From Taenia hydatigena (Eukaryota; Platyhelminthes; Cestoda; Cyclophyllidea; Taeniidae), in the NCBI GenBank assembly GCA_036345935.2, contig JADWOT020000006.1:5893543-5957542 (forward strand): DNA of 64,000 nucleotides. The letters are read 5' to 3'. Position 1 is the stretch's first letter; every line of letters starts with the position of its first letter. This document shows, in pieces, positions 36,562 to 48,500 of the stretch. Both the position numbers and the translations under genes were made by a program. Below the pieces are notes generated by a model. That model worked only from the letters and a program-made list of their open reading frames with translations, made no database searches and was not told where the DNA came from.

Positions 36562-39500
36562 GCTTTTGGAGGGTTCACACCGGTGTCGGTGAGACCTAAT
36601 TCAAGGTTAGAGGGGGACAGTTCATCACCAAGGCGCAAAATTACGCCAAAGGAGTCAACAAATTACGTCCCAATAAGAGCACCTCAAGTTTCCAGACCAG
36701 GGCAGAAACCTTCTAATATTTCAGTCATGGATGTACGTAAATCAATCAACAAAATCACCACTTTGCTTGTGAATGAGACTCTTGACAGCCTGAAATAACT
36801 TATGCAAAGTAGTCAATTTGATTTTATTCGCTTGTTGAAGACATCTTATCGTTGTTTAGGAGATTTAAAGTGAAATTCTAATGGGAAGACTACGTGCTTT
36901 TTCAAGTTAAAATCAATCAGAGTTAAGAAGGGCCCCAAAGATGAAGCTGAAAATTGATACTGGGGTATGTAGGGAGTGTATCTCTTAACTAAGGGAGAAA
37001 CGTATTTATGGCTGAATGAGGATTTCGATTCAACCGACCGAACGAGTTCCCGCCGGATGAGGAGAAGGCCGGAAAATGGGGAGCCATTATTAAGAAAAGT
37101 AAGCTTGTTAACTTTTTTACATTTTCGATTCCAATTTTGGTAGCAGCCTTTGGTGGTTCTAACACTTGTTACTTAAATTTCACTTTATGCTTGACTTTTC
37201 AATGAGAAACACTGATTTTATGTTGTGCATAGCCAGTTCTATTGCGCCACTCTTACGTTGTAAAGACATGTCGGAGATGATGAAAATCGATATTAGCAGC
37301 AGCGTATGCTGCTTCTCCGTTTTATTTGGTAAAATAGTAGAGACTTTATAATAGCATAATTTATGACTTCAAATGGCGGCAGATCCACCAAAATGTCGCA
37401 ATAATGGTCAACGCTGTTTTAAACATTCTCCAAGTAGATTATGCTACTGTTACCCGATTTTTGTTAAGAACTTTGGGATCTAGAAATATTCATATCAAAC
37501 CTCACGATTTTCTTCCCTTTAATCCCCCAAAAAAGCAACGGAGTATCCCATCCTATGCTGAGGATATGCTGCTGCGTTACCCAATTTCTGCCGAGGTAGA
37601 AAATTTCAATTATTTATAAAGAAAAACATTCTAGCATTGATTCGATACCGATAGTGTGTGATTTTCTATTTTTATGACAAAAAAACATGCTTTAAATATT
37701 ATTTAAACGAGTGACAAGATTCCATACTTCCTCGGAATCATTGTGCTGATGTACTGTAACTAGTAAATCAAGCATAAGTTTTATTTGATGGGATGAAAGG
37801 ACTGGGTTTAGTATTCAACTGACTTACATATTCGTTGTTACGTTTAACACTAAAAGTAGCAATCGTAATTCTCCAAGACCTTTGCTAACTGATCGCAATT
37901 TATGGGCTTCCCCCCTACCACCAAAGTCGGCCAAGGCTAGCTGGTTTTAGGTTGATTCACTTAATATTTTACTCTGTAAAAGTGAATTTTTAGCTTTTCA
38001 TCTCTCCCCAAGCGGCTAATGGTATTTTGGGTGTCACACCTCTCCATGAGGTGAATTTTCTTCCTAAAATTCTTAATTTTTTTTTTCATAAAAACCCAAT
38101 CTTTTTACTTCGTCCAAGGGCCAATTTGTTCCTAAACGCAGCGGTTATGCTGAAAAATACTACAAGAATGGCAATAGCCATGACAACCTCTGTGAAAAGG
38201 TCAGTGTGGAGACGCATTCTATACAAATTGGCAATTAGCTGATTTAAAAATTATGTAGCTGAGGTATTGTGGGTTATTTAAATCACCTTGTTCCGCAGAA
38301 CGTAGGCATGTAGGGATTACGAGGTTTGTGGATGCTCGATAAATCTTGATATTAATAATAATGACGATGAAGCGGTGGCATCGACATTTCTTTGAGGTAA
38401 TTAGGATTAGATCACGGTTATGCCAGTCATATTTTTACACTCACATCTTTCACATCTGTAGCAATTGCAAATTATATTAGAATAGCCTGAGTATATAAAA
38501 ATTCATGCAAAAACGAACCCGCTGAACCTAAAAATTCGGCGTTTACACCGATTTAATTCACTCCAATTTTAGGAAAATCTATTCAAGTCAAAATCCCACC
38601 AAAACCTGTCGGACGAGAATGTGATTAACCGGAAACACGCGGTTCAAAATGATTTCATTGGGGTATTTTTACAATTGTATTTTTATTATTATTACTTTTA
38701 ACCTTTTGATGCAGGGTGATTGGGTAAATTCACAATTTTCAGGCGAGGAGGCACATTTTATGCAGATTCACTAGTACGAGTTTTTCTCTTCCCCGTAAGG
38801 TGGAGTTTGTCCCGTTCTATTTAGAAACCTGGTTTTCGACACGTCTGAAATCTTCATCCACTGCCATGTCAGTGTCTAAGCGTGAGTGCTAATGAGATTC
38901 TAACCATAGTAAGCAAAATGTATGAGGCTTCAGAGCAAAAGTCTCTAATGTTGATGAGGTGAGTACACGGCCCCATGGCTTTCGTACACCTGCTCACTGG
39001 GTAGACTACTGAGCTATTGTCATTGTCTGGAATGACCTTGACTTCAAAGGGATTATTAGTGCAGTCGTAGGCTATTGGCATGTGATTTTAACCGGTTGTG
39101 AAAACGTGATCGGAGGCGTGAGTTTTAAAAGAAGTTGGAGAGTTAGGCCCAACAAGAACTCTTTTGAGCAATAGAGGCAGGACCTTGTTCCGGTGTTTTG
39201 GATCATCCCGCCAATAGAGGAGAATGAACAATTGGTGTTACATGAGAACGATATGACAATTTGATTGTAATGACCGACTATCATTAGAGGTCCCGGAAGC
39301 GCATACGTTAGTTGAATGCATTTGAACTGAAGAATAACCACCATAATCTATTTTCTCCTTTTTTATCAAGAAGCAGAGTTATTCCAGGCCTCAACTGGCT
39401 GCGGGTCCAAGTCTTCAAAACTTCTCTACTCCTTCTCTGCAAGAACTAAGAGATTGTGCGAATTCACAGCCAACAGCATTAAGAAAGGATTCATTGCCTC

Positions 39501-42500
39501 AAAGGTTTCCCGTTTTAATTGAGGTAACTTCCGTAAATATTTTTTAATGCTCATTTATAGAAAAGTGTGTAAACTCAAATATGGAGCAAGATTTAATGTT
39601 CTTACTTTGACACAAATAATTTCCTCTTTGTAGAATTTTGACGATGCGTTGCTACTTTTATGCAAAATCATCGCTCCGCAAGTTTAGTTGCAAAAAAAAT
39701 CATGAAGCCAACTTAAGCATTTGCATAGTGAATAATGCTGCATTTTCCACAGAATACTCCCATGCCTCACATCACCAGAATTTCGTCGGGAATGAAGGTT
39801 TACTTCTTTAAGATGCATACGCTTTGATTAGAAAATCTAAGCTAGCGAAATTGTCAGTTTTTTGTCAGTTTGAGTGTGACAAAGCCATTCCTCTGCAGGA
39901 CTGTCATAATATAAGCCGTTTTTAAAGATTTCGATCAATGTTGCCATGACGAAATAAGCATTCTCCCATCCTCTCAGCGTGGTTCTAAGATCAGTGGCGA
40001 TGGTGAAAGGCACCATAAACACTCAAGCGAAGAAGACGACTTCTTTGAAGAGGTGAGTTTTTGTTTTCTTCTTTATCTACCAATTGAGCAATAGCATAAG
40101 CTTGAGTTTATGATGTTTGCTGAATAGAGATGCAGATTATGAGTATATAAAAGTTTGTATCTTCCACTTAACAGTTAGACGTCTTTGTCAAGAGCAAAGG
40201 GAAAGAAAGTGGAATCACAAATCGTTCCACCACCAAAGTCTACCCTGGTAATGTAAGTCTAAGTATGGATCGGCTGATCGAAATGATTAAACTTATACGA
40301 CCCAGGTGATCATCATCCCTCTAACCTCGCGCTTAGATTCCTTCACAACAACCTGAAAAAGTCCTGCCACCCGTGAAGAACGCCCCTGAGACAAGAACCC
40401 TTACGCCGGTAAGGAAATTGGTATGTCATTCTTTAGTAGCTCTACGCGTTAAAACTCATTCTGGATAAGTCGCTAACCTTATTTGTGATTACATTTTACT
40501 CCCTTTCTTCCATTCTCATTGTGTCACGAATGGTTCAAAAGGCCGGGGCTTTGAACAGTTCCATCAGTTATGAAGAAGCCAGTCGTACGGAATGTCGATC
40601 CGCGGATCCACTTTACCATCAGGTAATAATTGACTCGGCTTTTCAACATTACTGGTTTGTAGTCTTGCCGAAGTGGTTATGGCTCTGGCCAGCACGAGTC
40701 TGAATTTGGTCATGCGCTCACCATTGTGGCAGCTCTGCTTAAACAGGAAGATTCATTAATTGGTAAATCGTGCTAACGCCAGACTGGAAATCGGTGGTTT
40801 TTCAATTACCCCCATGTGTTCACGTTAAATGACACCTGATTATCAGAGTTGTCATTTTCAAGAAGGAATTCCAGTTAAATGCATCCTGTTTTTATTTAAA
40901 TCCAGAATCACGAAGTCACTGTTTGTTCAGTACATAAAGGGTCACTAACGAAAGGTAGTGATGCACTCTTGTTTTAGCAAATTACAATCATATTACTGGG
41001 GTCTTTAAAAGGTATTCTGTGTTTAAAGATCGCAGAATCGTTGTCACATCTCGTAAATTTCTTTGTGTGTCACGTACAAGATTTTTTAAAAGGAAATCAA
41101 TCCTTAAACTTGGATGTCACCTAAATTAAACTAAAATAGGTAAAGATTGCATACAGTGACAAGCATGCCTAGTGAGATGTCACGGTCCATCTCATAGCAA
41201 GAAATCACGGGGGCTTGTGTCAGTTGTGTGCTTAAGTAAATCTATGCCATTGTGGTGAAGTGGTTTTTTTAAATATGAAAAGCTACAGAGGTTCAACTAA
41301 TGGCACACCTTTTCAGCTTCGGTTTTCGGTGATGCGCTGTTTTACTTTTTTTTCTACCCATGCTATACTACCACACCTACTACCTAACTGCTGTTCATCT
41401 ACTTCGGTTAGATAAAGATGTCCCATCTAACATTCCTGGCGATATTTATGCAAATGGAATGGCTGCTGTTCGAATATGCGATTTCGTCCATTTGGGTTAA
41501 TAGGGTAAAGTAATGCTTCGTTTCCCGGTATCGATGCCCGTGCAACTGGGAGCGAGTTGAGCGAATCCACGTCCTTTGTGTACGCCAAAGCACCCGAATC
41601 ACAGGTTGAGCGTGATCGCCTTTTACTGCAACCGCTTACGAGAAACATCAACGACACTCCACTGAGAGGCCGTTGATTCGATAACAGTGAAGCCAAGCAA
41701 AGCAAACAACCCGAAAATGCTGTAGTCCACTGCATAGCCTACTAAGAGTCTATTTATAGTCTATCCACACATCTGAAAGAGAAGCACTTCACAAAGAAAT
41801 GAGTTGATGAGGTCCTCACCACTTGACTATGCATGGGCCAAATTCAGTTTCGCGAGCGTTAGAATCGCTCGAAGCAAGGCGGTAATGAGAACCCAAGTCA
41901 CACAAGCCCAATTTTCACGTTCGCGTCACTCGCCAGAGCATCAAAGCGATATGCACACTTTTCTCCTCATTTAAGGTCCGAGACTCTCCAGTGAAGAGCA
42001 CTGGCTGGGGTCCCTACATGACACCGACTCTGGGTCACAAATACAACGTCTCGCCTCAAGCCATTCCCCCACGACCGCGGACAGAATCGAAGTTCTGTCA
42101 GGTGCGTCAGCTTCAGACCTGAAGGCTTGCATTCATTCTCATAGAGTTGCTCGATATCACGAGGAATATTTTAAATAAGCAAGGCACGTACCGCGAGCTT
42201 AGAGTTACTGTCAAATGTACAAAATTCACAGCCTTAAGCATCTAGGTCTTTATTGCCCAGATTTTTCGAACTTATTTCTGCCGATGAATCTTCCAAAAAA
42301 TAGCTATATGCACTGCGAGTTTAGGTTTGCTTTTAAGTGGCATTAAACTAGTAGAACAATTATTAGTGGCCAATTTTAGAAAACCCTTAAAAAGTTGCTT
42401 TATTTAGCCGAACTTCATTGTGTTGTGCTTTTTACAAAATTCTAGTAATCGCTTGTATTGAAAGGCCTTTTTACTCTTTTCAGAAACCCACATCATTTCT

Positions 42501-45500
42501 TTCTACTGAAGAAAAGACAAGGCTGCCTCCCCTGTCTCCAGCACATATCAGTCCTCCAGTTGACAGTAACAGCAATAGCGAAAGTCGTAGCTACTCAGAT
42601 AAGGTGAGGGTAAATTTTTTTTTAACAAAAGTAAGAATCCAGTGAAAGTTGCAAAATAAGCAAAAAAATTCGTCATGGAAGAGCTTGAGTGTACCATGTT
42701 CCAGAGGAACTAAATATTGGTTTTATGTAATGAATTCCTTTGTTTGGATAGGTCGTGTGTGCGTCTGTTGCGCATTTAGTCAGACATGGCTTAAGAACCT
42801 TTGATTGTTCTCGCCTTTGACATGGCTTAAGAACCTTTGATTGTTCTCGCCTTTGATATAATTTTTTGAAGTTGGGAATGTAACAGAAGCTTAGTTAGTG
42901 GCAAATCTGCTTCTACTCTGACTCTCGGGGATCGCCACTCATTTTTTGTCTAACCATTGCACCTACGAACTAAATTTTATCCATCTATTGGAGTACACGG
43001 GAAAGTCCAATCTAACAATCATTACGATGTTCATGCTCTAAATGGTTTAACATCTTAATATTAAGTGATTTCTTTGTCATAGCGTCTAGCGAATCTCGTG
43101 ACTGCATTTGACACAGTCGATAGGGCAAAGCGGTATTTCTTTCTTTGGCATCGATGCCTGTACACATGGGGGGTGAGTTGAGCAACGCCCTGTTCCATGT
43201 GCACAGCAAAGCAGTTTAGTCATAAGCTGAATGGAACTGCCTATTAGTACACACTGTTGATAGTACTTCACTGAGAGGCATTTGACTCGATCACATTGAG
43301 GCTCTGCAGTGTGAACAACTAGGCAGTGATGTAATTTACTGCATAGTCTGCGGACATCCTATTTATAGTCGGAGAGAGCACTACTTGACTCTACGTGAGG
43401 CAAATCTAATTGAAACAATGTGAGAAGGGGTCGAAGCAAGGCAGTAATGGGGATCCGAGTCACACAAACTCAATCCTCATGCTTGCATGCATCGTCAGAG
43501 CATCCAAACGATGTGCACATTTTTGTCCCCATTTAAGATCCGTGACTCGCCGATGAAGAGCACCGTTGAGAGTCCTTCCACTACACCGGCCTTGGGACGG
43601 AAATACAACGTCTCGCCTCAAGCCATTTCACCACGACCGCGGATAGAACCGAAGTTCTATCAGGTGCGTCAGCTTCAGACTTGAAGTCTTACATTCAGCG
43701 TTAGCTGCCTATTTGATGAGGGTGTGTGGGCCCCGGAAGTGAGAGTGAGCACAATTCACGAATTTTAGCTACTGAAAATCGATAAGCTGAACCCTTGATT
43801 GAGTGGTTACCGCTCATGTGTAGGCAACGCTACGTCGTAGGGTCGGTGGAGTAACTTGGCCTCTTCTATTTGCGTGGACGAGCATTTTGAATGCATTGAA
43901 ATTTTTGAAGTAGTCGTGGCTAAGTTTTGGGACCATGGAGACCATCAAATTTCCACCACAAATATAGGGTTGGTTTCAGTACAGTCCCTTGAAACCAGAC
44001 GCGAGGCATTAACACCCGTTCTGGAATTGCTCTGAAGCTAATATTGATTCTGTACGAAATTGTTGTTAGCCATTTTATGCCAAACTGATTTAAGGGCCCT
44101 CTAACAAAAATGCCATCCATACCTAAGTTTTTCTTGATTGATATCAAAGGAACCTCCGGTTATCGAAAATTGTGCAGCACCTCCCGTGATTCCTTCATTT
44201 ACGGCAAATCAAATCGACAAGGCAAGTTTTCGATCCTCCTAGAAGTGTATCTTTATGCCCCATTTGATAATGGCATTTTACCTCCCGTATTTATTCGCTC
44301 CAAGCAAGTTCTGGAAGGAAATGTAGTATGAGACTCTTCGCCTTTTGTCAATTTCTTACGCTGCCTTCACAATAAACGACGAAACTGTGCACAACCCATG
44401 CATGGATTCTTGACGCAATGAAATGCCTTTCAGTGCGGAAATCCTAACCGGCTTAGGAAATCCCGTGTTCTGCGCGGTCCAGGAATCTGCAAACACTAAT
44501 TGTCATTGATTATGAACGTGTTATTTACACATCACTTTGTAGGGAACTGGGTGCATAGGCTTTGCACTTAATTTCTTAACGTTCCTCAAACGTCATTTTT
44601 CTCTATTTGCTAAGTCAGGACCAAAATAATGTAGGCTTGCACGCTTTGTAAGAAATTATGAGGCCATCTCCCTGATTCATTAGTTACTTTAATAGTTGGG
44701 AATTAAAATGCTGTGGTTTGAGCTCGGTTTATCTAATAGCAGCTTCCCAAACGAGTTTTCGAGCAGTATAACTTTTGAAAACAATGATTAGGCCAATTGT
44801 TTCGAAATGCCAAAAGTAGTAACCTAATTTATCCCAATTCGAATGCTGCGTGATTCTTGTGAAATTCTAGTATGCACTCATTGGGAAACACTTTTTGCTT
44901 TCTTACAGAAACCCACACCCTTTCCTTCTGTGGAAGAAAAGGTAAGGTTCTTTACTCAGTCACCAAAGCAACTGGGTTCTCAAGTGGACGCCAACATCAC
45001 AGGCCAAAGTCACATCTTCTCAGACAAGGTGGGGGTCAAATATTTGTTTTTTTCTTTGTTAAAAAAATGAAGCTTCCGCAAAGACAATCGAGTGTCTCAT
45101 GTGCCATATGAACTAAATATTGGTTTAGCGTTATTAATGGCACTTACCTACCTCAGAATTGGCTTTGTTTGAAATCGCAAAGTCCATCTAAATATATACA
45201 GTAGAATAAACTTCATTGGTTTCCATGAAAAGCCTTCCTAAATTTGAATGACTTGTTCCAGCTTACATCCTCATGCTTGGTAGAATTTTTTTCCTTAAAA
45301 TTTTCGGGATCTATGCTTGCTCAAACAGAATATTGCTAAATTGAAAGTAAGATCTTAATCATTTATTGTATCAGATGTGTGTGACTTGTTTGTGCAAAAG
45401 AAGTGGCTGCCCAGTTAGTCTTGCAAAGTAGGGCTGGTGTTGGTCGAGCTCATGAACGGCTGCCCTTAAAAAGTCTGGAAACATATTATATTATGTTTTG

Positions 45501-48500
45501 AAATGTTGGGGTGAAATAGAACTATACTAAACAAATTATGTTGCGATTGTGCGTGCACTTATTTACTAACTCTCGAGACGTTCATGTCAATTTCGGAAGT
45601 GGTAATTGATTGCCTGAGGTCGTAGATAAAATACAGAATGATCAGCCCATGTTAACTTTCAATGCACGGCTTAAATGAACTAAATCTTCTGCATCTTTTT
45701 TAAATTATTGCTTTAACAATTCAAGGGGAAATCTATGAAAAACGTTTAACAGACCGAAGCGATATTAAAGGATTACACTTTTTTACTTCCTAGAAGGTCG
45801 TCATCATCGATATCGGACATTACTACGTGCGAGCTGGGGTTCTGCGTGATGGAGGTGAGTCACTCTTCAAGGGTTGCTGTGAATTTGCAAAACCATTTCA
45901 ACCTCTTTTCTATTACCTCATTTAGCGACAAAACCTGACCTCTGTCTTCCCAATATATTCGCTGTGAGCTCGGCTGGTTTCCTCTTCGGTGATGCCGTGC
46001 CTCAAATTACAGATGCCGAATTCGCGAAAAGCCTAGGCAGCACGTCAGTTATCTCCCCATTGCGTCAGAGTCAGATTACTGTAAATAGACTTCTCTCCCC
46101 TTTCTCTCCCCGTTCACTTCTCTATAGCCAGCTTTTCTGCTTGATTTACTTCGCTGCAGTCTCCTGTCAGTGTCAATGACGTTCCCATCCAAAAGGATTT
46201 TTTCCTAAAAATACTCCAGCGACTCAACCTACACGAATGTGGCAATGGTTTCAAGGTGAATTCAGTGAATTTGCTGACTCCGTATTTATATCATGACATC
46301 ACGACGTTGATTTTCATTTGTGACATTAGCTTTTGCTTTGCCTGCCAACTCGTGCATCGGCGTTGCGACCATATTTTATTGACTACTTTCTCGGGCCTAC
46401 TGCGGAAGCTGAGGGATTCGGAATAGTTGAAGCCGTAGCGACTATCTCTGCTTTTCGCGCCGCTCTGCAGACTCCGAAGGTCTCAACTTGCCTCGTCATC
46501 TCCCTTAGTGCGGATCTTGAGATCATCCCCTTGGCTGAGGGTCAGTCAGATAAAAGCAGCTTTTATGGTTTCATTTTCGTTCTAAGCCTTTTTTTAACAA
46601 CTCAATTCATAACCTCTACTTAACTGAGCAAAATAGCCCTGGTAAAAGAACATGTTCTTCGAGTTTGATGCCTTTGTCCTGAGTTGAACTTCCTTTCCCG
46701 TCCCATTTGCTAAAATTAAGGCATTTCGTTTCGCCAATCTTTGTTTTTATATTCCACATTGTTCGACCACCGAAAATTTATGAAATATGTTGAGGCGTTC
46801 TTCAACCCAAGCTCCCGAAAGCATGGGCAAAGATTTACATGGACATGTTTATTAGAAGCTAAGGCCTAATTTTTGACTTTCAATTCCTTGAGTAGATGGT
46901 TAAAATTCGAATTGCTGAAATGTTAGGCAGAAAACGGCTTTTCGAACACAGAAAAAGCGTGTGCTTCTTTTCAGTACATTTGCTTTTATTTTTTAGTTGT
47001 AAAGTTTCCAAATGGCCTCCCTAGTTTTGTTCGGTCACGCAGTCTAAAGTAGTTTAATGGTTGGATCACGTTTGGCGACTTCGCTTTAGCGTTCGTCGAC
47101 TCGGAAAAATTATCAGTCACACGTATTTAATTTTTGAGTGGTTTCGATGATGCTGGAAGGGGTTCCAGTGCGTACTGGTCAGTGTCCTTCAATTTCACTT
47201 CAAGGTTTTCACATCCGCATGCGCTGCGCAATTAAAATCGTCTGAGCAGCAGAAATCATTTCTTTTAAGACGATTTGGGGCGTTAGAGATAGTTTCAACT
47301 TCCTCCAAAATGGGGCTGCTTTCATTGTTTCCACTAATTACTGATGATGATAAAAGTTCCCATACTTTAATCGTGAATGCCTAGGATCAAAGATGCCTAG
47401 CACGTGAAGTAGGTAAACTGTTGCGTGCACCAGTGCTTTTGCTTGTCAAAGGGTCGATTTTTGGTTTCTATGAATCCTGGCCGAAGCGAGGGACTACTTA
47501 GCGTCCAATTTTAAAAACTGGGAGCGTTTGGAAACGGCATGTCAGAAATTTATAATTGTGCATATGTAAGCTGGTGAAAGGGACATCGTACGGTCAAAAG
47601 CCCAAATTTGGGGACAGATAATCGAAAATTGCATCATTTGCAAGGAGCACTAAGACTTGTTTGCTAATGCATTTAATCACTCGACCGAACTGGCCATTGT
47701 CGTCCGGAAAATGCAAATTAACTCATGATGTAGCACTGATAGCATCTCAAAATATGCTATTTGCGTATGGAAGAAGCAGGAGATTTGTACCGTAAAATAT
47801 CGTTCTGCTACAATAAGTCGTACAATCTGCCTAAATGCTACGGCTTTTTTTCTCTCGTTGTAGGAGGCCTTGTGGAGCATGGTAGATCAATCATTGCTCT
47901 TTACGGTGAGGAAGCTCTTCGCTCCCTGATGAAGGAGATGGTCAAAGAGAACATAGATTTAAGCGAACAGGAAATTGAGTGTTTCGGGCATTACATCTAT
48001 CGAAAGGTTAGGTGCTTCACAGCATGGCTATCACTTTTGTAATTCCCTGAGTTTCTCCTGGTTGAAGATGCAGATCATTTGAATCACGAGTAATTCCATT
48101 TTAATGACGGCTTCTGTGTTATGGCGTATCGAAGGGAGGCGCCATCGTGAATCTGCCTGGTAGAATGCTTGGGAGGTATCGAAATCCCATTGGATTGCTG
48201 ACTGTTAGCAATGGATACCACTGATGCCAACTAGCGCTACGTAAAATTGCAGTAACACATAGTCCTCCAGGAAACTATTTCAACTTATTCCATGGCCTTT
48301 CCTGGTGCTATGGAGAAACCTGATCGAATAGTAAAGTAATTCGTGCGCAAAGTAGTAAGATACCATCCAAAGGAAAGGCCATATGGGGAGGCACACCCGT
48401 GAAAAGCAAGGTTACTAGTTTTGCTGTTGCATTTTTACTAGCCGTTTAAATTGCAAACTTCGTTCCTTTGCTTCTCACAAAGATGCAAAAAAGGTATGCA

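Noticed and set aside
41427..41735. Minus-strand 102-codon frame
   Set aside because: It is intronic DNA that belongs to the duplicated unit; the matching region near 43.1 kb does not preserve the frame.
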